Of a stretch of 64,000 nucleotides of DNA, positions 54,353 to 63,413 are shown piece by piece. Positions within the stretch are counted from its first letter, which is position 1. Each line of letters opens with the position of its first letter. Source of the stretch: Enterococcus mundtii (GTDB lineage Bacteria > Bacillota > Bacilli > Lactobacillales > Enterococcaceae). The notes below the pieces were generated by a model. The model was not told the DNA's origin, made no database searches, and worked only from the letters and a program-made list of their open reading frames with translations. The stretch lies in the NCBI RefSeq assembly GCF_003957375.1, contig NZ_CP025473.1:2602001-2666000 (forward strand), read 5' to 3'. Made by a program: the position numbers and the translations under genes.

Positions 54353-55864
54353 TTAATGCTCATTAAGCGTTGCATAGGTCATAATCAATTCTTGCGCCTC
54401 ATCTTTTCTGTCCTGATACTCAGCGATGACGACTTCTCCTGTAATCTCACCTTCCCGAAAAACATAGATCCGATCGCAGATCCCTAATAATTCAGGGATT
54501 TCCGAAGAGACGATCAAAATCGTTTTCCCTTGGCGTGCCAATTCGTTGATGATCGTATAGATTTCTGATTTTGCCCCCACATCAATACCTTTTGTCGGTT
54601 CATCAAAAATATATACTTGATTTGTTGTATTCAACCACTTTGCTAAAACGACTTTTTGCTGATTCCCACCAGAGAGACTGACAACTGGACGCGCAATATC
54701 ACTGATCTTAATCTTCACGTCTTGTACAAACTGATGAGCCGTTTGATTAAGTGATTCATGTTTTAATACAAATCCACCTAGATTCGTTATCGTGATATTG
54801 TCTTGGATTGAGAGACCAAGAAACAAGCCTTGATGTTTACGGTCTTCCGTTAATAATCCGATTCCTTGACGAATCGCATCCACCGGCGACTTGATCACTA
54901 CCGGCTGGTTCGCCAATTTGATTTCACCAGATTTTGCACGATCTGCACCGAAAATCAGTCGTACCGTTTCGGTTCGACCACTACCTACTAACCCCGCAAA
55001 GCCTAACACTTCCCCACGTCTTGCTTGGAAGCTGACATTTTTAACTCGCCCAAAAGAATCAGAAAGATTGGTAACTTGTAAATAGGTTTCTCCTAAGTGG
55101 GTCGGTTGTTTTGGATACAGATCGTTGATTTCTCGACCAACTAAGCGAGCGATAATCGCTTCTTCAGACAAGTTTTTTACTTCATCGGTCAAGATATATT
55201 CCCCGTCGCGCATGATCGTGATTCGTTCACCTAATTCAAAGATTTCTTTCATGCGATGAGAGATATAGATACTTGAAACGCCTTTTTCCTTCAATCTGCG
55301 AATAATAATAAACAAAACTTCGACATCTTTTTCAGACAAAGAAGTTGTCGGTTCATCAAAAATGATCACTTTGGCATTCAAACTAAGCGCTCTGGCAATT
55401 TCAACTAATTGTTTATTGGCAGTAGACAACGAAGCAACCAGTGCAGTGGGAGAAATCGCAGATCCCACTAAGTTCAGCCATTGTTGCGTGTCTTCATATA
55501 ATTTTTTGAAGTCAACAATTCCTAACGCCTTATTTTTATAGGGCAAACGACCAATAAAAATATTTTCTGCCACAGACAAATCTTCTGCTAGATTCAATTC
55601 TTGATGAACAAAGGCAATCCCTAATTCTTGTGCGAAGTCAGGAGTCATTTTAGGGATTTCTTTCCCTTCAAATATGATTTCTCCTTCGTCCTTATCGATC
55701 AATCCAGCAAGAATGTTCATTAAAGTAGACTTACCGGCTCCGTTTTCTCCCATAAAAGCATGGATCTCGCCTTTATTTACCTCAAGTCTTGCTTTTTTCA
55801 AGACGTGGACAGGGCCAAAACTTTTTTCAATATCAGACATTGAAAATAAACGTTCTTTTTCCAT
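54353..55864 (-). CDS. Sugar ABC transporter ATP-binding protein (RbsA/XylG-like)
   Basis: Tandem ATPase of 503 residues with two ABC domains. The first has a standard Walker A (GENGAGKSTLMN) and Walker B (VIIFDEPTTSLS); the second has a degenerate Walker A (GLVGSGRTETVR) with signature LSGGNQQKV and Walker B VYIFDEPTKGID. This is the usual form of monosaccharide importers. It lies first of the three transporter genes, downstream of the beta-xylosidase gene. Confidence 0.93.
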   Translation of the reverse strand: MEKERLFSMSDIEKSFGPVHVLKKARLEVNKGEIHAFMGENGAGKSTLMNILAGLIDKDEGEIIFEGKEIPKMTPDFAQELGIAFVHQELNLAEDLSVAENIFIGRLPYKNKALGIVDFKKLYEDTQQWLNLVGSAISPTALVASLSTANKQLVEIARALSLNAKVIIFDEPTTSLSEKDVEVLFIIIRRLKEKGVSSIYISHRMKEIFELGERITIMRDGEYILTDEVKNLSEEAIIARLVGREINDLYPKQPTHLGETYLQVTNLSDSFGRVKNVSFQARRGEVLGFAGLVGSGRTETVRLIFGADRAKSGEIKLANQPVVIKSPVDAIRQGIGLLTEDRKHQGLFLGLSIQDNITITNLGGFVLKHESLNQTAHQFVQDVKIKISDIARPVVSLSGGNQQKVVLAKWLNTTNQVYIFDEPTKGIDVGAKSEIYTIINELARQGKTILIVSSEIPELLGICDRIYVFREGEITGEVVIAEYQDRKDEAQELIMTYATLNEH

Positions 55865-55913
55865 GAAAGATCTCCCCTCTTACTCCTGAAGTGACAACAC
55901 TGTTCTATTCACT

Positions 55914-57521
55914 TTACTTTTCTCGATAATCAAAATAATCAAAAACAGCTGGCAAATCATATCCTGAGTAATCGATGTTGACTATTCCCACAAACGCACC
56001 CGTAAAAAATCCACCATGGGTTTGGTTGACATATTCATCGGATAGTACTTTTGCATCTAACTGGATCGCTAATTCGATCCATGTTTTTCCGTCAAACGAA
56101 TAAGCATATGTGTAAGTTTCTCTTCTGACGATCGTTTTGAAATAAACAACTGTTACATCCTCTGGAATTGGAATGACCTGTTCCTGCAAATAACTTTTGA
56201 ATACGCCTTGATTATTCTCAGTGAGTTCAATGACACAGCCTTTTTCTTCGTGCCAAGTCACTTGGATCATCGACCAATGTTGTGAATTGTAATAATTCGT
56301 CAGCCCTGCCATTTGCTGGAAGGTCGTTGGCGAATAGCTCAATGCAGTTTCTGCTTCAAACTCAAATGCTTGCCAACGTCTAGCAACTAGTGAGTTTCCA
56401 TGTGTATTGGCCAAACTTCCGGCACCTCGTAATGTCAGCTTTCCATCTTTCAACATGCCGATATCCTTCGTAAAAGGGACACGTACTGTTTGAAATTGTG
56501 GAGGCAGTTCGCTTTGTTCGAAGTGAGTCCTTTCTGGCAGTTTTTCATAAGGGTGAGGTGTCACTCCTTTAGGTGCTTCCACCTCCATACTCCCTTGCTT
56601 TCCACCAACGATTTCTGGCCACAATGCTTCAGACCATGTCACCTTTTGAATCGCTGTTTCTCTGCCTAATGTACACCAGCCACGGGGATCATGGATGGAT
56701 TCGTTTTTATGATGCCACGGTCGACCAGTCAAATGAGCAAAATACCATTCGCCTTCTGGTGTATCAACTAACGCACCATGTCCGCATTTTTGCAGTGGAT
56801 TTTCTGGAGAGTCATAGGCAGTTAAAAAGGTCTCTGCTTGGCTTTCAAAAGCTCCTTCTAAAGTTTTTGAACGTGCCACCACTTCTTGGTGCGTATAGAC
56901 GGTGCCCCCTTCTGCACAAAACAAATAATAATAACCAAATAACTTATACAGATGTGGGCCTTCCACTAATTTCACGTCAGTTCCTTTCCAAATGATCTTA
57001 CCTGTTTCCGGAAGTAGACGTTGCTCTTCCACTGAATATTCGGTGCATTTGATCCCATTAAATGGATGATGGTATTCGCGATGATCCCATTCCATTTGAA
57101 CTAGGTATTTGCAGCCATCGTCATCATGGAAAAGAGAAGCATCGAAGCCGACACCATTCAATCGAATCGGTTGACTCCATGGACCAGTGATCTCTTCTGC
57201 GGTAGTCAAATAATTTGTACAATCTTTGAACGCTCCATTGACCACTTTGACATCAGTATAAACTAACCAAAATTTCCCATCCGCATAAGAGAGATCGGGC
57301 GCCCAAATCCCTCCTGAATCTTCATTGCCCTTCATATCCAACATCTGGATAGAAGCCAATGGACGTGTCACCAATCGCCAGTTCATCAAATCTTTCGACT
57401 CATAGATCTGAACGCCTGGAAACCATTCAAACGTTGAGTTGGCAATGTAATATGTTTCTCCCACACGTACAATAGACGGATCAGCATGAAAACCTGTTAA
57501 TACTGGATTTTTAATTTTCAT
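55914..57521 (-). CDS. Glycoside hydrolase family 43 beta-xylosidase
   Basis: Intracellular enzyme (no signal peptide) of 535 residues releasing xylose from xylo-oligosaccharides. The five-bladed propeller starts with NPVLTGFHADPSIVRVGETY, the Asp in HADPS being the catalytic base region, and VEGPHLYKLF carrying the general acid Glu. A C-terminal beta-sandwich (DUF1349-like, from about residue 330) is as in XynB-type enzymes. ATG 57521 has GAGGTG upstream; a GTG four codons earlier is less favoured. Between xylA and the importer, it suggests that imported sugars include xylobiose or longer. Confidence 0.9.
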   Translation of the reverse strand: MKIKNPVLTGFHADPSIVRVGETYYIANSTFEWFPGVQIYESKDLMNWRLVTRPLASIQMLDMKGNEDSGGIWAPDLSYADGKFWLVYTDVKVVNGAFKDCTNYLTTAEEITGPWSQPIRLNGVGFDASLFHDDDGCKYLVQMEWDHREYHHPFNGIKCTEYSVEEQRLLPETGKIIWKGTDVKLVEGPHLYKLFGYYYLFCAEGGTVYTHQEVVARSKTLEGAFESQAETFLTAYDSPENPLQKCGHGALVDTPEGEWYFAHLTGRPWHHKNESIHDPRGWCTLGRETAIQKVTWSEALWPEIVGGKQGSMEVEAPKGVTPHPYEKLPERTHFEQSELPPQFQTVRVPFTKDIGMLKDGKLTLRGAGSLANTHGNSLVARRWQAFEFEAETALSYSPTTFQQMAGLTNYYNSQHWSMIQVTWHEEKGCVIELTENNQGVFKSYLQEQVIPIPEDVTVVYFKTIVRRETYTYAYSFDGKTWIELAIQLDAKVLSDEYVNQTHGGFFTGAFVGIVNIDYSGYDLPAVFDYFDYREK

Positions 57522-57624
57522 CGTACACCTCACTCTATTTTTTTAGGAGAATCCCTTTCAACCATCCAAAGGAGTCAGCGATATCTATCCTTAGCTAACT
57601 GAATGAGACTCTCCATAAGTTGGA

Positions 57625-58932
57625 TTAAACTAAATAATCATTCAAAAAAGATTTGACATATTCGATATGGCTTGATTCCAGCTTGATATCTTTCAGCTTC
57701 AATGCATAGTCAGTCAAACTTTCCAAATCTTCCTTGTCGTTGACAATGGATTCCCCAATGCCCTCTTGGAACGTAGCATAGCGTTTCTCTTTTAAGGTAT
57801 CGAAGAAGCGATCCTCTTTTAATTTCGCCGCTGCCTTCAGCCCTCTAGCAAAGGTATCCATCCCGGCGATATGCGCTAAGAATAGATCTTCCATGGCAAA
57901 ACTAGAACGACGGACTTTCGAATCAAAATTGATTCCTCCTGGTGCGATACCGCCATTTTCTAAGACACCATACATGGCCAATGTGACATCATAGACGTTC
58001 GTTGGGAACTCATCAGTATCCCAACCAAGCAACACATCCCCTTGATTCGCATCTAGAGAACCTAACGCGTGGTTGATCCGTGCTACTTCGATCTCATGTT
58101 CAAACGTATGCCCAGCTAACGTAGCATGATTAGCCTCTAGATTCAGCTTGAATTTCTCTTGTAAACCATATTTTTGAATAAATTGTAAAGCCGTTGCAGC
58201 ATCAAAATCATATTGATGTTTACTTGGCTCCATTGGTTTTGGTTCAATCAAGAATTGTGGCATATGACCGATTTTTTCACTATAGGCGATCGCCATTTTG
58301 AACAAACGTGCAATATTCTCTTGTTCAAACGCCATATCCGTATTCAACAACGTTTCATACCCTTCACGACCACCCCAGAATACATAATTTTGACCGTTGA
58401 GTTTTTTTGAGATGTCTAAGCCTTTTTTGACTTGAGCAGCAGCATAGGCAAAAACATTCGCATGATTCGTTGAAGCTGCACCATTCACGTAGCGTGGGTG
58501 GCTGAACATATTTGCAGTATTCCAAAGTAGTTTGATTCCCGTACGCTCCATCTGTTCCTTGATCAAATCTGTGATTTCATCTAAGTTTGCATAGAATTCT
58601 TCTAAACTATTTCCTTCAGGCGCGATATCAACATCATGGAAACAAAAATATTCGACACCTAATTTTTCTAAAATCTCAAAAAAGGCCGCTACTCGATTTT
58701 TTGCGGTTTCCATTTCAGTCGCACCTAGCCACGTTCTTTGATTGACTGGTGAGCCGAATGGATCACTGCCATCTTGTGTCATGGTATGCCAGTAAGCAAC
58801 AGCAAATCGTAAATGCTCCTTCATCGTTTGACCGGCAACTACCTCTTCTGGATTAAAATGGCGAAAAGCAAAGGGATTGGTTGTCGTTGTTCCTTCATAT
58901 TGGATTTTTTCTATTTGTGGAAAATAGCTCAT
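57625..58932 (-). CDS. xylA: Xylose isomerase
   Basis: Converts D-xylose to D-xylulose; TIM-barrel metalloenzyme of 435 residues. Metal and active-site signatures are visible: FCFHDVDIAPEG (catalytic His), YVFWGGREGYETLLNTD and LIEPKPMEPSKHQYD (metal Glu), and LGWDTDEFPT. First gene of the leftward xyl operon, with AGGAGG upstream. Expression is controlled by XylR (operator at 58964-58988) and by catabolite repression (cre at 59003-59016). Confidence 0.97.
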   Translation of the reverse strand: MSYFPQIEKIQYEGTTTTNPFAFRHFNPEEVVAGQTMKEHLRFAVAYWHTMTQDGSDPFGSPVNQRTWLGATEMETAKNRVAAFFEILEKLGVEYFCFHDVDIAPEGNSLEEFYANLDEITDLIKEQMERTGIKLLWNTANMFSHPRYVNGAASTNHANVFAYAAAQVKKGLDISKKLNGQNYVFWGGREGYETLLNTDMAFEQENIARLFKMAIAYSEKIGHMPQFLIEPKPMEPSKHQYDFDAATALQFIQKYGLQEKFKLNLEANHATLAGHTFEHEIEVARINHALGSLDANQGDVLLGWDTDEFPTNVYDVTLAMYGVLENGGIAPGGINFDSKVRRSSFAMEDLFLAHIAGMDTFARGLKAAAKLKEDRFFDTLKEKRYATFQEGIGESIVNDKEDLESLTDYALKLKDIKLESSHIEYVKSFLNDYLV

Positions 58933-58963
58933 ATCATATTCCTCCTAATTTATTCATTCTACA

Positions 58964-58988
58964 TTAGTTAGTTCATCTAACAAACCAA
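58964..58988. promoter_or_regulatory. XylR operator xylO
   Basis: Half-sites TTAGTTAGTT (58964-58973) and AACAAACCAA (58979-58988) around a 5-base centre have the same size and architecture as the Bacillus xyl operator (TTAGTTTGTT-N5-AACAAACTAA), with one mismatch per half. It lies just downstream of the xylA -10, where bound XylR would block transcription until xylose is present. Confidence 0.82.
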
Positions 58989-59000
58989 CTTAACAAGCAT

Positions 59001-59029
59001 ATAGTATACGCTTTCACAATCATAGTCAA
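59001..59029 (-). promoter_or_regulatory. xylA promoter
   Basis: On the minus strand TTGACT (59024-59029) and TACTAT (59001-59006) are 17 bases apart. The xylO operator follows immediately downstream and the cre site overlaps the -10. Confidence 0.75.
59003..59016 (-). promoter_or_regulatory. cre site (CcpA) in the xylA promoter
   Basis: TGAAAGCGTATACT on the minus strand matches the cre consensus core TGNAANCGNWNNCW at every position. Lying between the -35 and -10 and covering the -10, it would give glucose repression by CcpA. Confidence 0.7.
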
Positions 59030-59189
59030 GTGATTTTTCATTATTATCAAAGCATTTCCATTCGAATGAAGTTAATTTATTTACTTTACAAAACGAAATA
59101 GCTATAGATAAATAACTAGAAAAATAATGAGATTACCAGTATACTTTAGAACGTATCCTCATTACATAATGAATAGGAAGTGATTTACT

Positions 59190-60341
59190 TTGAAAAATCC
59201 AACGTATACTCGACGGAGCCCAAATGAGTCTCTCTGTTTAGAATTGATTATGAACCAACCGGCTCTTTCTCGTGCAGAGCTTTCAGCCATAACTGGACTA
59301 ACCAAAGCAACTGTGTCCTCCATTGTGAAAAAATTGATCGATGATCAACTGGTCATCGAAACTGGCATTGGAGAATCTAGTAATGTCGGTGGACGTAAAC
59401 CGATCATTCTTCAATATAATGGAAAAGCGGGCCTCTCTATTTCCATTGACATCGGCTATAATTACATCTATGGTCTCCTTACGTATCTAGACGGGGAAGA
59501 GATACAACATATCCAAAAAAAGCCAATCACATTAGATGAGGAAGCCATCTATCTGTATCTTTCAGAAATTTTCACGTTATTTGAGCAACATCTTCCGACG
59601 ACAGAATATGGCATTATTGGAGTAGCAATAGCCGTTCATGGCCCTGTCTACCATGGTGAGCCAATTTTTGGCCCTCATTACAATTTCGATCACATTTCTT
59701 TTCGCAAAATAGCTGAAAAACTGAGAAACTATCCTGTCTATTTGGAAAATGAAGCAAATCTTGCAGCTTTAGGTGAGTATAGCTTTACCTCAGATTCGGA
59801 AAATCTTGTCAGCATCAATATGCACAGCGGCATTGGTGCAGGAATCGTCAAAAATGGGAATTTAGAGGTTGGTGCCCATGGTTTTGCTGGTGAAATCGGT
59901 CATCAGATCATCGTGATGGACGGTAAGGAATGTCGCTGTGGAAACCGAGGTTGTTTGGAGATGTACGCTGCCAACAAAGTCTGCTACGATCGATTTGCTC
60001 AGAAAAAAAAGTTGGACTATGTCAATGCCATCATCCTTAGAGAATACTACCAAAACCAGGATCGTGATGCACGACAAGTCGTAGAAGAAAATATCAACTA
60101 CTTGACGATCGGTATCAACAACTTGATCGCCCATTATGACCCATCGATCATTATTTTGAATAGCTCACTTTATCGCGAAATACCTGATATGATCGAACAA
60201 TTAAAAGGGAATCTGCACAATCATTTTTCGAATCAATTAGTCGTCCGCAACAGCTCCTTGAACGAAAAAGCGACACTTCTAGGAGGTTTGGTCTTAAATC
60301 TCCAACACTTTTTAGAAATCAAACACCTGAAATTAAAATAA
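59190..60341 (+). CDS. xylR: ROK family xylose repressor XylR
   Basis: Repressor of 383 residues with an N-terminal winged HTH (PALSRAELSAITGLTKATVS) and a ROK sugar-binding domain. The ROK zinc signature CRCGNRGCLEMYA is complete, and the IGAGIVKNGNLEVGAHGFAG motif is present. The start is TTG at 59190 with AGGAAG upstream, as no ATG is available. It is divergent from xylA and probably binds the xylO site; binding xylose should release it. Confidence 0.93.
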   Translation: MKNPTYTRRSPNESLCLELIMNQPALSRAELSAITGLTKATVSSIVKKLIDDQLVIETGIGESSNVGGRKPIILQYNGKAGLSISIDIGYNYIYGLLTYLDGEEIQHIQKKPITLDEEAIYLYLSEIFTLFEQHLPTTEYGIIGVAIAVHGPVYHGEPIFGPHYNFDHISFRKIAEKLRNYPVYLENEANLAALGEYSFTSDSENLVSINMHSGIGAGIVKNGNLEVGAHGFAGEIGHQIIVMDGKECRCGNRGCLEMYAANKVCYDRFAQKKKLDYVNAIILREYYQNQDRDARQVVEENINYLTIGINNLIAHYDPSIIILNSSLYREIPDMIEQLKGNLHNHFSNQLVVRNSSLNEKATLLGGLVLNLQHFLEIKHLKLK

Positions 60342-60359
60342 TCATGGATCAATAAAAAT

Positions 60360-60400
60360 ATCTGCCAAACCGGAAAATGTTGAGTTCCAGTTTGGCAGAT
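60360..60400. terminator. Bidirectional terminator xylR / tkt
   Basis: ATCTGCCAAACCGGAA pairs with TTCCAGTTTGGCAGAT (60360-60375, 60385-60400) over 16 bp with one mismatch, A-rich on the left and T-rich on the right. It serves the convergent xylR and transketolase genes. Confidence 0.83.
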
Positions 60401-60459
60401 TTTATTTAGATAAAGTACGTGTATCTTTAATTTTAAATAGTAAAAGAATAACAAACTTC

Positions 60460-62454
60460 CTACAATTGATCAAACACTTCAACAACATGTTCCACTGTAA
60501 ACTGATAATTTTGGATGATCGTTTCCCCAGGTGCGCTCGCGCCGAAACGATCAATCGCAATGATTGCCCCAGCTGTCCCTGTATAGCGCTCCCAGCCAAA
60601 TGAAGCAGCCATTTCGATAGAAACACGCTTCGTCACTGCTTTTGGCAAAACACTTTCTTGATATTCCGCGGATTGTTCTTCAAACAAATCAAAACTTGGC
60701 ATAGAAACCACTGAGACATCTTTTCCTTGTTCCGCCAATACTTTTTGCGCTTTGACAGCTAGATCCACTTCTGAACCTGTCGCGATCAAGATTCCTTCTG
60801 GTTGTTCCCCTTTAGCTGGTGACAAGACATAGGCACCTTTTTTAACCATATCATCTGCCACTTCTTTCGTTGATGGAAGAACTGGTAGATTTTGACGACT
60901 CAAGACTAAGATCGTTGGTGTATCTGTGGATTCCATCGCAACTTTCCACGCTGCACGAGTTTCGTTCCCGTCCGCCGGACGTAAGACATGGACACCTGGC
61001 ATACTTCTAACCGAAGCCAATTGTTCCACTGGCTCATGTGTCGGGCCATCTTCACCAACTGCCACAGAGTCATGGGTCAAGACATAAATGACTGGCGTGT
61101 TTTGGACCGCTGCTAAACGCACAGCTGGTCGCAAATAATCGACAAAGACAAAGAATGTTCCTCCATAGATCCGGGTACCGCCATGCAATTGGATCCCGTT
61201 CATCGCTGATGCCATCGCAAACTCACGAACACCAAACCAAATGTTGCGGCCTTCATAGTGTTCAGGCGTGAAGTCTTTGTCTGCTGTGACCATCGTATTG
61301 TTTGATCCAGATAGATCGGCAGAACCACCCCAGAAGCTTGGGATCGCTTTTGATAATTCTTGGATGACTTCTTTACTTGAGACACGACTTGCTTGACTTT
61401 CACCTTCGTCATACGTTGGAAGTTCTGCATCCCAATTCTCTGGTAATTTCCCAGCAAAGGCATCTTCAAATTGTTGGGCTAATTCTGGATACGCTGCTTT
61501 GTATGCTGCGAACAGCTCACGCCAAGCATTTTCAGCTTTTTCGCCTTCTTCAACCATCGTTTGACGGAAGCGTTCCGCCACTTCTTCTGGTACGGTAAAG
61601 TCAGGGTATTCCCAACCATAGATCTCTTTGGCTTTTTGAATGCCTTCTAAGCCAAGTGGTGCGCCGTGGACTGCAGAAGTTCCTTGGTTTGGTGCACCAA
61701 ATCCGATGACCGTTTTCACTTCGATCAATGTCGGTTTGTCTGTTTCGGCTTTCGCTTCTTCGATAGCTTTTGAGATGGCTTCTAAATCATTGCCGTCTTT
61801 GACCAAGATATGTTGCCAACCATAAGCTTCATAGCGTGCGCCAACATTTTCAGTGAAGGCTTTTGAGGTTGGTCCGTCTAAAGAAATATCGTTTGAATCG
61901 TATAAAACGATTAATTTCCCTAATTTCATATGACCAGCCATCGAACTTGCTTCTTGAGACACACCTTCCATCAGGTCGCCATCACCACATAACGCATACG
62001 TATAATGATCAACGACGTTGAACTGATCTTTGTTATAGGTCGCTGCTAGATGCGCTTCTGCCATCGCCATCCCCACAGCCATCGCGATCCCCTGACCTAA
62101 AGGACCAGTCGTTGCTTCGACGCCGTCCGTATGGTTGACCTCAGGGTGTCCTGGTGTTTTTGAATCCCATTGACGGAATTGTTTCAAGTCATCAATCGTT
62201 ACTTGGTACCCTGCTAAGTGCAACAAGCTGTACAACATCGCTGAACCATGTCCTGCCGATAAGACAAAACGGTCACGGTCTGCCCAGTTTTTAGAAGTTT
62301 TCGGATTCACTTTCAAGTGTTTCGTCCAAAGGGCATAAGCCATTGGCGCGGCACCCATTGGTAACCCCGGATGTCCTGAATTTGCTTTTTGTACTGCATC
62401 GACACTCAATGTACGGATCGTATTCACACCAAGCTGATCAATTTTATCAAACAA
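60460..62454 (-). CDS. tkt: Transketolase
   Basis: Thiamine diphosphate enzyme of 664 residues transferring two-carbon units between pentose and hexose phosphates. The ThDP motif is [20 protein letters not shown]... and conserved substrate residues are in [18 protein letters not shown] and [13 protein letters not shown]. The start is TTG at 62454 with GGAGG 7 bases upstream, starting [17 protein letters not shown]; the upstream in-frame ATG has no site. Last gene of a leftward tal-epimerase-tkt cluster next to the xyl genes, needed to send xylulose-5-P through the pentose phosphate pathway. Confidence 0.96.
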   Translation of the reverse strand: MFDKIDQLGVNTIRTLSVDAVQKANSGHPGLPMGAAPMAYALWTKHLKVNPKTSKNWADRDRFVLSAGHGSAMLYSLLHLAGYQVTIDDLKQFRQWDSKTPGHPEVNHTDGVEATTGPLGQGIAMAVGMAMAEAHLAATYNKDQFNVVDHYTYALCGDGDLMEGVSQEASSMAGHMKLGKLIVLYDSNDISLDGPTSKAFTENVGARYEAYGWQHILVKDGNDLEAISKAIEEAKAETDKPTLIEVKTVIGFGAPNQGTSAVHGAPLGLEGIQKAKEIYGWEYPDFTVPEEVAERFRQTMVEEGEKAENAWRELFAAYKAAYPELAQQFEDAFAGKLPENWDAELPTYDEGESQASRVSSKEVIQELSKAIPSFWGGSADLSGSNNTMVTADKDFTPEHYEGRNIWFGVREFAMASAMNGIQLHGGTRIYGGTFFVFVDYLRPAVRLAAVQNTPVIYVLTHDSVAVGEDGPTHEPVEQLASVRSMPGVHVLRPADGNETRAAWKVAMESTDTPTILVLSRQNLPVLPSTKEVADDMVKKGAYVLSPAKGEQPEGILIATGSEVDLAVKAQKVLAEQGKDVSVVSMPSFDLFEEQSAEYQESVLPKAVTKRVSIEMAASFGWERYTGTAGAIIAIDRFGASAPGETIIQNYQFTVEHVVEVFDQL

Positions 62455-62514
62455 TATAATTCCTCCTTGTTCATTCCTATAAAATAATATCCACTCTTTA
62501 AATTTCACTTTGAA

Positions 62515-62720
62515 AATAAGACAGAAGAATCAAAAATGAATTAGGCATTCTCGATTTTCCTGTCTTATTACTTAGCGCTGACCGCTCCTTTCACCACCTA
62601 GACAAACGGCGTTCGAAAACCAACTCCTTCAATAGTAAGTCGAAACGTGAAAAAATATGTGAAGCTATTTTCCCACGTTCCGCCTTACTATTCGGAGCTA
62701 ACCGACTTTCTCACGACCTT
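62515..62720 (-). repeat. Two tandem units of the 119-bp repeat family between the epimerase and tkt genes
   Basis: On the minus strand units start with GGTCGTGAGAAAGTCGG (62718) and GGTGGTGAAAGGAGCGG (62598), 120 bases apart and joined by the linker TCGAACGCCG. The first matches the unit at 46280 closely (core GGGAAAATAGCTTC), the second matches the unit at 46042 (GGAGCGGTCAGCGCTAAG, CAGGAAAATCGA). They separate tkt from the upstream two genes. Confidence 0.85.
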
Positions 62721-62723
62721 CTC

Positions 62724-63413
62724 TTACCCGATCGTGTTCCCAGTCATTTCTTCATAATCGGTTTTCATGATTTCCCATGACTTCTCGATTTTTTCATCTA
62801 AGCCAAACAAGCCACTGCGACCGACGATATAAATATCTGGTCCGGCTGCATCGATTCGTTTGAAGGATTTACGGTTAGAAGAGCCGTCCATTTCAATCAC
62901 ATAGTTATACCCTTTTTCTTCGCGTAGTTCGCGTAAAGCAACGATTTTATCCAGTGTACTTTCAATAAACCGTTGTCCAGCAAATCCTGGATCGATCGTC
63001 ATGATCGTGATTTTATCGACCAATTCGATGTATGGGAAGATGGCTTCGATCGGTGTTTCAGGGTTCAAAACGACGCCAGCTTTTAACCCTGCGTCATGGA
63101 TTTGATCGATCAAACGAAAAGCTAAACCATCTAATAATTCGGCGTGCATACAGATCCATTCACACTTTTGCTCGATTAATTGATTCACCCAAAAACTTTG
63201 ATCTTTAACCATTAAGTGCGCAGACATCGGTAGATTACTGATTTTACGTACCTCATCAATGAACCATGGAGATAATGTGATATTTGGTACATAATGACCA
63301 TCCATGATATCGATATGGTAAGAATCGACATGATCATTTAAAAATTCGATTTGTTCTTTGAACTTATCCAAGTCCATCGTCATCAATGAAGGTGAAAATT
63401 CCACTTTTCCCAT
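62724..63413 (-). CDS. Ribulose-phosphate 3-epimerase family, D-allulose-6-phosphate 3-epimerase (AlsE)-like
   Basis: TIM-barrel epimerase of 229 residues. Metal ligands and catalytic Asp are visible in SYHIDIMDGHYVPNIT, SAHLMVKDQ, DPGFAGQRF and VIEMDGSSNR. The N-terminal region (SPSLMTMDLDKFKEQIEFL) and C-terminal (VGRSGLFGLDEKIEKSWEIM) resemble E. coli AlsE more than Rpe. It may act on ribulose-5-P in this pentose cluster, or on allulose-6-P; sequence alone does not settle it. Its ATG abuts the transaldolase stop codon. Confidence 0.85.
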   Translation of the reverse strand: MGKVEFSPSLMTMDLDKFKEQIEFLNDHVDSYHIDIMDGHYVPNITLSPWFIDEVRKISNLPMSAHLMVKDQSFWVNQLIEQKCEWICMHAELLDGLAFRLIDQIHDAGLKAGVVLNPETPIEAIFPYIELVDKITIMTIDPGFAGQRFIESTLDKIVALRELREEKGYNYVIEMDGSSNRKSFKRIDAAGPDIYIVGRSGLFGLDEKIEKSWEIMKTDYEEMTGNTIG

